A stretch of 64,000 bases of DNA from an uncultured Clostridia bacterium (GTDB lineage Bacteria; Bacillota; Clostridia; TANB77; CAG-465). Of this stretch, positions 1-8,668 are shown one piece after another. Location of the stretch: positions 1-64,000 of the forward strand of contig CAKPAG010000003.1 of assembly GCA_934132895.1 (NCBI GenBank), written 5' to 3'. Position 1 is the stretch's first letter; every line of letters begins with the position of its first letter. The notes beneath the pieces were generated by a model, which saw only the letters and a program-made list of their open reading frames with translations, searched no databases and had not been told where the DNA came from. Position numbers and translations under genes: made by a program.

Positions 1-126
1 CCCTATGATTATTTTTATTTTATCATAGAAAGGTTTTTTTTACTACTCTTAGTTTACACAAATTTTTCTACATGCTCGGCTTTTTAGTATAAGGCTAGAT
101 CTTTTGTTTAATTTTATAAAAAAATA

Positions 127-768
127 CTAAATAATTTGAACAATATTTATTAATTTATCACCACTGAAAATAAGCTTTATCACAGATGGAGAGTTTACTA
201 ATAAAATATCGTCATTATATATTAAATTACCATTTTCATCTAGTTTGCACCATGAACTAAGTAAAAACTTTATTGCAGCTCCATGACTTACTAGTGCTAT
301 TTTTTTATTTATATAATTATTTAAAATATCAGCTAGAAAATTTTGCATTCTTTTTTTTACTTCAAAATGGCTTTCACCATATTTAGTTTTAAAATTTTCA
401 TTAAGTAGCTGCTCTTTTGTAAATGATAAATTTTTGGATTTTCCTAAACTTTTAAGTTCATTTAAATCTCCTAGTTTTCTTTCGTTTAAACGTCCATCTA
501 TATTGATGTCAATGTCATTTATATATGCTATATATTTTGCTGTTGCAATGGCTCTAGAATAGCTACTTGAAAATAGTAAGTCTAAATTAGAAAGTTCAGG
601 AATTTTACTTAAACTTTCGGCCTGTTTTTCTCCGTTTATAGAAAGAGTAATCTTTTCATTTTGTATTTGAGCTTCATTAGCACTTAAGTTATTTAAAAAT
701 TCACTATTAAAAATTTTTAACTGTTCAGCATGTCTTATTAAGTATATTTCAGTTATATTAGAATTCAT
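127..768 (-). CDS. Histidine phosphatase superfamily protein
   Basis: 213 aa. The N-terminus holds the phosphohistidine motif as I-R-H-A-E (about residues 11-15; RHG-type). The C-terminal half has V-S-H-G-A-A-I-K-F, carrying the second catalytic histidine. This is the phosphoglycerate mutase/histidine phosphatase fold, about 200 aa, acting in the cytoplasm on small phosphorylated substrates. The specific substrate cannot be told from sequence. It is the last gene of a minus-strand run after an aminoglycoside-kinase-like gene and a Nudix gene, so these small-molecule phosphate enzymes are probably co-transcribed. No in-frame CGG and no frame break. Confidence 0.85.
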   Translation of the reverse strand: MNSNITEIYLIRHAEQLKIFNSEFLNNLSANEAQIQNEKITLSINGEKQAESLSKIPELSNLDLLFSSSYSRAIATAKYIAYINDIDINIDGRLNERKLGDLNELKSLGKSKNLSFTKEQLLNENFKTKYGESHFEVKKRMQNFLADILNNYINKKIALVSHGAAIKFLLSSWCKLDENGNLIYNDDILLVNSPSVIKLIFSGDKLINIVQII

Positions 769-807
769 ATGTTTTAGTTCCTTTCATATATACTAAAATA
801 TAAATTA

Positions 808-1213
808 TTATTTTAATTCATCTATATATTCTTTTGCTGAGTTCCACATAAACTTTAATTTTTCATGTGATAAAGTATCTTCTACTTCATCAATATCAAC
901 CCAAATACATATTTCTTTATCTTTTGGATCGATTTCTTTATTTGTAAGCCCTTTATCAATTGCAATAAAATAAAAACATTCAACATCTTTTCCGTTTAGA
1001 ACTTAGATAACTAAGTGAAATTGGGTTATTTTTATTTAAAACAAAACATTCATGTCCTGTTTCTTCTATAGTTTCTCTAATGGCACATTCATAAATTGTT
1101 TCACCTTCTTCTAGGTGACCTTTGGGAAAAGAATATTTTCCTTTTCTTACTACTAAAACTGCTTTATTAGAATTTAAATCTAATAAAATTGTTCCTGCTT
1201 TTTTTATAGTCAT
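808..1213 (-). CDS. Nudix hydrolase, +1 frameshift at CGG
   Basis: The frame opens at ATG 1213 (ATGA overlap with the upstream kinase-like gene) and in the zero frame stops after 77 codons. Codon 74 is CGG (994-992). Skipping one base there gives GGA AAA GAT and the frame then runs to TAA at 810-808, making 134 aa. The Nudix box G-H-L-E-E-G-E...R-E-T-I-E-E-T-G is intact before the junction (about residues 32-54). The restored C-terminus has the usual strand and acidic-helix composition (ICIWVDIDEVED) expected for the fold. Nudix enzymes cleave nucleoside diphosphate-X compounds; the substrate here is unknown. I treat it as functional and recoded, not as a pseudogene, because the same break occurs at seven other in-frame CGG codons. 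Confidence 0.8.
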
Positions 1214-2127
1214 TTATTTAAAACCTCCTTTAAAAAATTTAAACAACTTAAATTGTTTTTTATTAAATCATCTCTCATATTATCTTCTTTAAACCAAATA
1301 GTAGAAAGTAAGAGATGAATATATGTAGCTTCTAAAATATCTTTTCTATTCTCTTTTGAATATTTTGAAACTTTATTTATTACTTTCATGATATGATTGC
1401 AATTAAAATTATTATTCCAAAATTCATTTATAATGTATGGTGGATATTCAAATATTTTTTCTCCAATAACTCCATGAGGATCGATAGCTTTATATTCATT
1501 ACCAGATTTTAATACATTGTAATGATGTAAGTCGTTATGCAAGTAATATAAAGGTAAATTTTTAGTTTTAATATTTAGGTATATTTTTTGTGCAAAGGAA
1601 ATATACTCAGAAAAATAATTAATGTTTTCTGCGTAGCTAAAAGCCTTGTTTAAAATATCGTTATAAAATGATATTTTAAGGTTAAAAATGTTATCATTAT
1701 ATGGAATTACAAGATTATCAATTAAATTGCAGATGATTTCAGTAGAGTTTTCTAAGTTTTGTAAATCGATTAATTTGTTACCTGGACTTAATTTTTCTAA
1801 AATATATACATTATCCTTAGAATTTTCTTCAAGTAATTTACAAGCAAATTTTCCGTTATATAATTTAAGCATAGCTATCTCAGAAGAATTCATACTGTCA
1901 TCAATTATTATTTTTATAATTACGTTACCATACTTTTGTTAAGTAGCTTCAGCTATTATATTATAGCTTAGATTATCTAATATTCTAACATCATTTAAGT
2001 TATATTTAATTTTATTTCTGTTTATTATATCAGCTATATTACTTAGTCTCTCTAATATTTTATTATTATTAATATTTTTAATCTTATTAATGTAATCTTC
2101 ACTTAAATTAAATGTAGACTTATTCAT
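1210..2127 (-). pseudogene. Aminoglycoside 6-phosphotransferase-like kinase, in-frame TAA
   Basis: Reading from ATG 2127 gives 62 codons, then TAA (1941-1939), then 243 further codons in the same frame to TGA at 1212-1210. The downstream part has L-E-K-L-S-P-G-N and L-H-N-D-L-H-H-Y-N-V-L then A-I-D-P-H-G-V-I-G, matching the kinase catalytic loop and Mg-binding region of the APH(6)/hydroxyurea-kinase-like family (streptomycin 6-kinase type). The segment just after the stop (QKYGNVIIKIIIDD) looks like the ATP-lysine strand, so the TAA lies inside the kinase N-lobe and not between two genes. A start at ATG 1893 would drop that lobe. Probably a nonsense-inactivated gene; readthrough is the alternative. 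Confidence 0.65.
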
Positions 2128-2395
2128 TTAAACCACCTAGTTTATGAACATATTATATCATATAAAGTATAGGTTTACAATAAAAAAAGTATTATAAATT
2201 ATAAATAATAAAATATTTTATTTTTCTTATTATAAATCAAATTTAAAAATTATTTTTACTAAAATCTAGATTTTGCTTATTGTTTAGAAATAATTTTCTA
2301 GACAATTTTCTACATTTTATTTTTTTCTTTAGCTGTATAAAAATCTCTTAAAATGCATAGTATATATAGTGTAATAATATAGTTATGTAAATAAA

Positions 2396-2424
2396 TGTCG
2401 ATTTTTTACTTGATTTATGTCGAA
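2396..2424 (+). promoter_or_regulatory. Spo0A boxes upstream of spo0E-like gene
   Basis: TGTCGAA at 2418-2424 is an exact Spo0A box (0A box), and TGTCGAT at 2396-2402 is a one-mismatch copy 22 bp upstream, two helical turns apart on the same strand. They lie about 30 bp before the promoter of the Spo0E-like gene, which suggests feedback control of the phosphorelay. Confidence 0.6.
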
Positions 2425-2453
2425 ACTTGCGATCGATTTTTTGACAAAATATA

Positions 2454-2482
2454 TTGACATATGCTATCGAAAATGATATAAA
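2454..2482 (+). promoter_or_regulatory. Vegetative-type promoter of spo0E-like gene
   Basis: TTGACA (2454-2459), 17-bp spacer, TATAAA (2477-2482). A second TTGACA lies at 2441-2446. A start near 2489 would give a very short leader before the Shine-Dalgarno at 2493. The 2128-2507 stretch otherwise holds only A+T-rich sequence and the Spo0A boxes. Confidence 0.55.
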
Positions 2483-2507
2483 TATGTTGCATAAGGAGAT
2501 GGTTATA

Positions 2508-2660
2508 ATGGTTGTTGAAGAAATAAATGTTTTAAAGAAGAAATTAGAAGATCAAATAATGAAAGAAGACTCATATGATACAATATATGAGACTAGTGTT
2601 GAAATTGATAAATTATTAGTTAAATATTATAAAAATTTAGAAAAGATTAGAAAGATTTAA
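2508..2660 (+). CDS. Spo0E-like aspartyl-phosphate phosphatase
   Basis: 50 aa from ATG 2508, chosen because AAGGAG sits 9 bases upstream and because the family is 45-60 aa. The sequence EEINVLKKKLEDQI...SVEIDKLLVKYYK follows the Spo0E pattern of two helices, with the S-x-E-[LI]-D motif (about residues 30-34). Members dephosphorylate Spo0A~P or related regulators and restrain sporulation. Spo0A boxes just upstream support a feedback loop. The 3' end overlaps the convergent gene ending at 2637 by 24 bp. Confidence 0.75.
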   Translation: MVVEEINVLKKKLEDQIMKEDSYDTIYETSVEIDKLLVKYYKNLEKIRKI

Positions 2661-3113
2661 ACTACCTAAGTTTATATTAAAAAACATAAGTCCTAAAACA
2701 ATAATTAGTGCATAGTCACAATCTGATTCCAAAAGTAATATTAGGATAAGTCCCAATATTAAAAGGTCGTCGATAGCAATACTAAAACCAAACACTGAAA
2801 ATCTTTCGCTATTGTATTCTATTGGACCTAATCTATGCATTTTTTGTGTATCATTTGTTTTATTATCACTTTCATCTTTGCTTTTCACAGTTTCTTCTTT
2901 GATGTTTTCATCAGTTTCAATTATATTATTTATTGTATTTTTTGTTTCTTTAGAAGTATCTTCATTTGTATTAGATTTATTTGTTTCATTCTTGGAATTC
3001 CAATTGTTTTGATTTGTATAGTTCAAATTAGGATTAGTAAAGGCAGGATTAAATCTATTGTATCTGTTATAATATGGATTTTGATATCTAAAAAATTGAT
3101 AATTATTTTGCAT
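2637..3113 (-). CDS. Asn-rich protein with C-terminal hydrophobic pair
   Basis: 158 aa from ATG 3113, which follows the stop of the upstream recoded gene by one base (TAATATG). Residues 1-95 are Asn/Tyr-rich then charged and low-complexity. Residues about 110-155 hold I-A-I-D-D-L-L-I-L-G-L-I-L-I-L-L-L followed by a second hydrophobic stretch, a D-D-L-L-L-L-G type hairpin often seen in clostridial sporulation-associated small membrane proteins. No enzyme domain seen. Third gene of the 3790-2637 operon; function unknown. Confidence 0.6.
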   Translation of the reverse strand: MQNNYQFFRYQNPYYNRYNRFNPAFTNPNLNYTNQNNWNSKNETNKSNTNEDTSKETKNTINNIIETDENIKEETVKSKDESDNKTNDTQKMHRLGPIEYNSERFSVFGFSIAIDDLLILGLILILLLESDCDYALIIVLGLMFFNINLGSLNLSNLF

Positions 3114-3114
3114 A

Positions 3115-3589
3115 TTACTCACTACCTTTACTACCAAAAATATCTATTGCATCAATTACTGATAAAATAGTTATATACTCTCCTAATTTATCTTGTCTTG
3201 ATTTTCTTAAAAATGGTTTTAATGACTTTAGCAAATCTCTTTTTGGGTCATTTTTAGTAAAATTAGACATAATCTTTTGTATCTTAAAAATAGTATTTGG
3301 ATCTATATTAAAATCGTTAGAGTTATTATTTGTATTTTCATTGTTGTTACTTTTGTTGCCGAAGCATTCCTAAAATACTGGAAATATCAACATTATTAAG
3401 CATTGAAGCAATATTAGAAAAATCATTTGAATTATTAGTATTTTGGTTATTAATTTTGCTTTCATCTTGAGGATCAGTTTCATTAGAATTTTCGTTATTT
3501 TGTGTTTCAGCTTTTTTATCATCAGTATTAACATTCATTTTTGATTGGATACTTTGTATTAAATCATACAGTGCTTCTTGATTTTCCAT
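3115..3589 (-). CDS. Conserved Asn-rich protein, +1 frameshift at CGG
   Basis: The zero frame from ATG 3589 ends after 80 codons just past CTT CGG CAA. CGG is codon 77 (3361-3359). Skipping one base gives GGC AAC AAA AGT and opens a further 81 residues ending at TAA 3117-3115, total 157 aa. The junction then reads G-M-L-G-N-K-S-N-N-N, closely resembling G-M-L-S-N-K-N-S-N-N in the neighbouring paralogue-like gene. The restored C-terminus (DPKRDLLKSLKPFLRKSRQD...) is a compact conserved-looking helical domain that would otherwise be untranslated. Its stop is followed one base later by the next start, as expected for translational coupling. Function unknown. Confidence 0.72.
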
Positions 3590-3598
3590 AACTTAAAT

Positions 3599-3790
3599 TT
3601 ATGTATTAGGGTTATTTTTGTTATTAGAATTTTTGTTGCTAAGCATTCCAACCAAATTGTTTAAATCATCACTTGACATGTTTTGTACCATTCTGCTTAC
3701 TTGTTCAATTTTTGTTTTGTCGATATTTGATAGTAGATCTACTAATTTAGAATTAAGCATATTGTTCATTTCATTTGGGTTTTTATTCAT
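3599..3790 (-). CDS. Small Asn-rich helical protein
   Basis: 63 aa from ATG 3790 with AAGGAG about 12 bases upstream (minus strand). Helical N-terminus (NSKLVDLLSNIDKTKIEQVSRMVQNM), then L-V-G-M-L-S-N-K and an Asn-rich tail. The L-[VIL]-G-M-L-[SG]-N-K segment resembles the next gene, suggesting duplication. First gene of the three-gene operon; no known family recognised. Confidence 0.55.
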   Translation of the reverse strand: MNKNPNEMNNMLNSKLVDLLSNIDKTKIEQVSRMVQNMSSDDLNNLVGMLSNKNSNNKNNPNT

Positions 3791-3897
3791 AAAAAATCAT
3801 CTCCTTATTATCTTTATATATTAATTATATGCAACTATTTTTAAACTGTGATTAAAAATAATATGAAATAATCTTTAGGAAGGAAAGAAGGTATTAA

Positions 3898-4410
3898 ATG
3901 AAAAAATTTAAGAATATAGATGAGTTATATAAAATAACGAAGATATCTAGTGAGCACTTTTATACTAAATTAAATAAAAAAGAGGAAAGAGTATATATTT
4001 TTAAAATAGAACCAGTTATCTTTTTAGATTTAGCGGAAGACATTAAATTAAACATGGTTGAAAAATATAAAGAATTTTTAAGAGAATTGACTTTTAATAT
4101 TCAGATACTAGTAGTAAGCAAAAAATTAAATCTAGATTTATATATAAAAAAACATCTTATTTGTGATAGAAATATACCTAGAGATATGTATATAAGATAT
4201 GTTGAAGAATTAAAAAAAGAAATTTATGAAGAAAACATTTTTGAATCTAATATGTATATTATAGTATCAGAAACAGTACAAGAAAAAACAAAAATAGAAG
4301 AGATTACACGAGTTATATATAAATTAGAAGAATTGGGATGTAAGGTAGAAAGAGTATTAAAAAAGGAAGAAATAAAAGAGATTATATATAACTCTTTAAA
4401 TAAAATGTAA
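3898..4410 (+). CDS. VirB4 N-domain-like component of secretion operon
   Basis: 170 aa, no membrane segment. The stretch FKIEPVIFLDLAEDIKLNMVEKYKEFLREL...IQILVVSKKLNLDLYI resembles the N-terminal region that precedes VirB4/TraC-type ATPases in Gram-positive conjugation systems, where it is often a separate protein. The VirB4-like ATPase gene follows after 20 bp with its own Shine-Dalgarno. Probably a partner of that ATPase at the membrane; this is inference from position and a loose match. Confidence 0.5.
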   Translation: MKKFKNIDELYKITKISSEHFYTKLNKKEERVYIFKIEPVIFLDLAEDIKLNMVEKYKEFLRELTFNIQILVVSKKLNLDLYIKKHLICDRNIPRDMYIRYVEELKKEIYEENIFESNMYIIVSETVQEKTKIEEITRVIYKLEELGCKVERVLKKEEIKEIIYNSLNKM

Positions 4411-4430
4411 TGGAGGAAAAGTGAATATAA

Positions 4431-6266
4431 ATGAATATATTTGAAATATTAAAATTATTCAAAGGTAAAGAAAAAAATAATAAAAACAAAATTAAAAAAG
4501 CTGATATAAAAAAAGCTGGCTTAGAGATATATCCATCATACTTAGATAGTAGTAACTTTAAATATATAAAAATAGATGATAAATATGTGGCAAGCCTTGT
4601 TATCTATGATTATCCGTATACTATAGCATTTGGACAGATTATAGATTCAATAGATAAGACTTATCTTTATGATATGAGTATGTATATTTCAAAATTAGAT
4701 ACAATTCAAGTTTTAAAAAATATTTCATATAATATTTCTAATTCTAAAGCAGAAATTAAGACTACTACGGAAAGTAGAATTGATTTAGATATTTTAAACA
4801 AACAAGAAGATGATTTAAAAAAGTTAAGACGTGATATTCAAATAAATAATGAAGAAGTATATAGGTTTAATTTAGTTATAACATTTTATTCATATAGTGA
4901 GAGTGAATTATTTAAAATTTTAAAAGAATTTCAAAGTAAACTTTTTTCAAAACAGATTTATTCCAATATAACAAATTTTAGAAATTTAGATTTTTATCTT
5001 TTAACATTACCACTTAATAATTATTCAAATAATTTAATAAATAAAACATATAGAAATATGACCACTTCAGCTCTTTGTAACACTTTTCCATTTTATACTA
5101 GATCTGTATTTGATAAAAATGGCGTTATATTTGGATATACTAAAAATGATAATAAAATAACTATTATAGATATATTTGATAAGAAATATTTAAACTCAAA
5201 TGTAACAATATTTGGAAGTAGTGGAAGTGGAAAGTCATACTTTACTAAGCTACTTATTACAAGAAATTTTTTTAAGGGAAAAATTCAATATATATTTGAT
5301 ATAGAAGGAGAATATATTAACTTAGCTAAAAGTTTGAAAATACCAGTTCTATCTTTTGGAACAAGAACGATTAATAATTTAAATATTATGGATATCTATG
5401 AAAGTGATATAAAAATAAATGGAAAAGATACACTTATCGAAAAGACTAAAGAAATTATTGAGTTTTTTAAATTAGCAGAAAAGTTTAAGAGTGATGAAAT
5501 TATTAAATTAAAAGGTTATATTAAAAAAGTATATTTAAATAAAGGAATAACAGATAAGATAGGTTCATTATATGTGTATAAAGAGGGAAGTAAAATTTTT
5601 CTTGATAAAAAGATTAAATATGGAAAAATGTTTCCTAACATGTATGAGCTCTTAAATATAATAAAAGAAGATAGTTTAAAAGAAAAGATTACTTCCGTTA
5701 TAAATGAATATGAAGTATTTGCTAATTATACAAATTTAGACTTTTTTAAAGGTTGTGTATTTAATATGAATAATTTAACTAATACAAATATTAAGAAATT
5801 ACATATAATTTCGTACTATATATTAAATAAGCTATTAAATTATTTAAAAAATAATTGCTATAATGAAAATTTAATTATCTATATAGATGAAATATGGAAG
5901 TATATAGTAAAAAATAAAACTACTGATGTAGCAGGAATAGTTTCGGCATTATATAAATCTATTAGAAAAAATAATGCAAGCATAGTTACAATAACCCAAG
6001 ATATATCTGATTTTTTTAATTTAGATGAAGGTACTTATGGGAAGAATATACTTAATAATTCTGAATTTAAAATATTTTTTAGAATTGAATATTCTGATAC
6101 AGATTTTTTAAGTAAGTTAAATGTTATAAACAAAGAAAATTTATTTCAAATTTCAAGGCTAGAAAAGGGAAATATGTTTCTTGGATTTTGCAATAATATA
6201 GCCTTTTTAAAAGTAAAAGCCAGCGATTATGAAAAAGAAATGATAGAAGGAGTTGATAAAAATTAA
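4431..6266 (+). CDS. VirB4/TraE-like type IV secretion ATPase
   Basis: 611 aa. Walker A G-S-S-G-S-G-K-S at about residues 262-269, then Y-I-F-D-I-E-G-E-Y, and a Walker B-like L-I-I-Y-I-D-E-I-W at about 480-488. The region before Walker A (YTRSVFDKNGVIFGYTKN) is typical of VirB4/ConE/TraE conjugation ATPases. No transmembrane segment is evident. Such proteins energise a membrane secretion channel. Its neighbours are not conjugation genes but Tad-type CpaE, CpaF and TadB/C homologues, so it may power a hybrid machine. It overlaps the next gene by 14 bp if that one starts at TTG 6253. Confidence 0.75.
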   Translation: MNIFEILKLFKGKEKNNKNKIKKADIKKAGLEIYPSYLDSSNFKYIKIDDKYVASLVIYDYPYTIAFGQIIDSIDKTYLYDMSMYISKLDTIQVLKNISYNISNSKAEIKTTTESRIDLDILNKQEDDLKKLRRDIQINNEEVYRFNLVITFYSYSESELFKILKEFQSKLFSKQIYSNITNFRNLDFYLLTLPLNNYSNNLINKTYRNMTTSALCNTFPFYTRSVFDKNGVIFGYTKNDNKITIIDIFDKKYLNSNVTIFGSSGSGKSYFTKLLITRNFFKGKIQYIFDIEGEYINLAKSLKIPVLSFGTRTINNLNIMDIYESDIKINGKDTLIEKTKEIIEFFKLAEKFKSDEIIKLKGYIKKVYLNKGITDKIGSLYVYKEGSKIFLDKKIKYGKMFPNMYELLNIIKEDSLKEKITSVINEYEVFANYTNLDFFKGCVFNMNNLTNTNIKKLHIISYYILNKLLNYLKNNCYNENLIIYIDEIWKYIVKNKTTDVAGIVSALYKSIRKNNASIVTITQDISDFFNLDEGTYGKNILNNSEFKIFFRIEYSDTDFLSKLNVINKENLFQISRLEKGNMFLGFCNNIAFLKVKASDYEKEMIEGVDKN

Positions 6267-7479
6267 GATATTAGTTGCATTAAATAATGATAAAATATTT
6301 AAATTAGTAAAAAAAGAATTTAATAATGAAAGTAACGAAGTATACAGGTATGATATAGATACAAAAGAAAATGTTATTGAATTTTTAAGCAAAAATAGAG
6401 ATGAATATACAGTACTTACAAGAGAAGATCTAGCGGGAAGTATAGATAATAAACTGTATATAAAGCAAATGAGAGCTGCAAATCCTAATATTACCATTAT
6501 ATACTTTGTAAATAGTTTAAATAGAGAATATAAAGAGTTTTTATTTGCAAATGAAGTTTTTAATATTTTTGAGGGAGGAGACATAGATATAAATAAAGTG
6601 TTGCTAAGTATAAAAGAAGATAAAAAGGTTGTTTATGAAAAAAGTAATATAAATGAAGCTGCTCAAAAATATGAATATAATCCTAATATCAGTGTAATAA
6701 AAAAAGAAATAATAGCTATTTATGGGACAAGCGGTTCAGGTAAATCAATTATATCTAGTCTTTTAGCTAAGAGAATATCTAAAGATTTTAATATAAAAGT
6801 AGCTCTATTAGATATGGACATAGAAGATCCGTCTATTGATATTATTAATAATATAGATGAAAAAGATGTAAGTCTATCTCAAATTGTTGAAAGTGTGGAT
6901 AACCAAAATGAAATTAATAATATAATTGAAAAGTATATGATTAAAGATGCGAAGAATAAAAATTTATGGTATATAACGAATAATTGCAATCTGTTTGAGT
7001 GTCAAAACAAGCTTTCAAATAAATATTATGAAAAAATATATAGCAGTCTATATAAAAAGTGTGATTATACTATAATAGATTTGCCTTCATCTCCCTTTTT
7101 AGATGTAGTGCCATATACGCTTAGTATAGCAACTAAGATTTTCTTTGTAATTAATGCTAATTATATGAGTATAAGGCAAGCCATAAAATACATTAATTTA
7201 ATAACTAAGCTTTGGGATAATGATAATGGTAAAATATATTTAATAGTAAATAAAATGCAAAGAGATTCTTTGGAAATAAAACAAATAGAGAGTTTACTTA
7301 GTGGATATAAAATAGTAAGTGTATTAGATTATTCAAAAGATATAGAGGGATATATAAATGGTGGTATATATGATTTAAATGTTGATTTTAATCTTTCTAA
7401 ATTGTATGAAAAATTAGGGCTTGTCACAAAACCAATAAAGGAAAGTATTATAAAAAGGATATATAAAAAATATAAGTAA
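6253..7479 (+). CDS. CpaE/MinD-like ATPase with receiver-like N-domain
   Basis: 408 aa. Residues about 1-120 resemble a degenerate receiver domain (KILVALNNDKIFKLVKK). A P-loop G-T-S-G-S-G-K-S lies at 158-165, followed by V-A-L-L-D-M-D-I-E-D (switch I region), T-I-I-D-L-P-S-S and F-F-V-I-N-A, the order seen in CpaE/TadZ proteins that localise Tad pilus machinery. The P-loop lacks the usual K-G-G of deviant Walker ParA proteins. The start is uncertain: TTG 6253 abuts AGAAGGAG, and no ATG or GTG lies at normal spacing. Confidence 0.7.
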   Translation: MIKIKILVALNNDKIFKLVKKEFNNESNEVYRYDIDTKENVIEFLSKNRDEYTVLTREDLAGSIDNKLYIKQMRAANPNITIIYFVNSLNREYKEFLFANEVFNIFEGGDIDINKVLLSIKEDKKVVYEKSNINEAAQKYEYNPNISVIKKEIIAIYGTSGSGKSIISSLLAKRISKDFNIKVALLDMDIEDPSIDIINNIDEKDVSLSQIVESVDNQNEINNIIEKYMIKDAKNKNLWYITNNCNLFECQNKLSNKYYEKIYSSLYKKCDYTIIDLPSSPFLDVVPYTLSIATKIFFVINANYMSIRQAIKYINLITKLWDNDNGKIYLIVNKMQRDSLEIKQIESLLSGYKIVSVLDYSKDIEGYINGGIYDLNVDFNLSKLYEKLGLVTKPIKESIIKRIYKKYK

Positions 7480-7498
7480 AAATAAAATAGGTGATAAA

Positions 7499-8668
7499 AT
7501 GATAATTAATCCGTTTGATATTAAGAAAAATAAAGTAAATGTACAAAACTCAGAAAATGGGCAGCTAAAAGATGTAGATATTGATGAAGTGATTAAATAT
7601 ATATCTGCTAATTATTCAAAGTATTTAACTACACAAAATAAAAACTTTTTTGAAGAAAAAATAAAAGAATTTTTATGCCTTAAATATTTAATATATGATA
7701 TTTCGAGTTATAAAGATTTAATAGAACAAATCTTAAATAAAATATTTGGATATGGAATGCTACAAAAATATATAGGAAATCCTGATATATCGGATATTAG
7801 AGTAGTTAAATATGATAGTATTTATATTAAAAACAAAGGTAAATGGGAAAAAATAAATGAAAGTTTTGAAAGTAAAGAGGAATTTAGAGATTATATCAAG
7901 TATTGTGCAATAAGAAATAATGAGGAAATAAACTTTGAAACCCCATTAGTTATAATGAGTGATAAGGAATATATGCTGAGGTTAGAGGCGGGGATTTCAC
8001 CAATTAACGTTTTAAATGATAACTTAGTAATAAGGATACACAAATTTGATAAAGACCTTAAAATATCTGATTTATTTAAAAGAGATATGTTAGACAAAAA
8101 ATCTCTTTGTATAATAAATAAAATAATAAAAAATCCGGCTAATTTAATTATTGCAGGTAAAGGCGGTAGTGGAAAGACAACACTTTTAAGAGCAATATTA
8201 AAAGAAATTGATAATAAATATGCAATAACTGCAAATGAAGAAACTTTAGAGTTATATATAACAGATAAAAATATAGTAGAAAGACAAATAAATTTAAAAC
8301 AAAATATTAATTTAGAAAAACTTTTAAAACATAGTATGGTAATGTCTAATGATATATTAGTGGTTGGTGAGTTAAAAGGTGAAGAAGTTTCTACTTTTAT
8401 AGATGCAATATCTACTGGTCATATTGGGTTTTCGACAGTGCATTCAGACTCAGCTGATACTGTAATAGATAGACTGACACTGCTTTTTAAAAGAGACCCT
8501 AAAACATTAAAATATAGCAGTGAATATGTACATGAGTTACTATACAAAAGTGTAAAATATATAATATTTTTAAAAGAGTATAAAATTATAAATATTTGTA
8601 AAATAGAATTTAGTAAAGCTTTAAATAAATATTATATTAATGAAATATACAAAAGAGGTAAGTCATGA
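7499..8668 (+). CDS. CpaF/TadA-type secretion ATPase
   Basis: 389 aa. N-terminal region with I-G-N-P-D-I-S-D-I-R-V (typical N-P-x-[IV]-[ST]-[DE]-I of CpaF), Walker A G-K-G-G-S-G-K-T at 220-227, Asp box region at about 243-251 (ANEETLELY), Walker B/secretion box D-I-L-V-V-G-E-L from 285, and I-S-T-G-H-I-G-F-S-T-V-H-S after it. Hexameric cytoplasmic motor of Tad/type IV pilus-like systems. The reading frame overlaps the next gene by 4 bp (ATGA), which indicates translational coupling to the TadB/C-like platform protein. Confidence 0.85.
   Translation: MIINPFDIKKNKVNVQNSENGQLKDVDIDEVIKYISANYSKYLTTQNKNFFEEKIKEFLCLKYLIYDISSYKDLIEQILNKIFGYGMLQKYIGNPDISDIRVVKYDSIYIKNKGKWEKINESFESKEEFRDYIKYCAIRNNEEINFETPLVIMSDKEYMLRLEAGISPINVLNDNLVIRIHKFDKDLKISDLFKRDMLDKKSLCIINKIIKNPANLIIAGKGGSGKTTLLRAILKEIDNKYAITANEETLELYITDKNIVERQINLKQNINLEKLLKHSMVMSNDILVVGELKGEEVSTFIDAISTGHIGFSTVHSDSADTVIDRLTLLFKRDPKTLKYSSEYVHELLYKSVKYIIFLKEYKIINICKIEFSKALNKYYINEIYKRGKS

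Noticed and set aside
2835..3170. Plus-strand ORFs opposite the Asn-rich operon
   Set aside because: Hydrophobic shadows of low-complexity minus-strand genes, without start signals.
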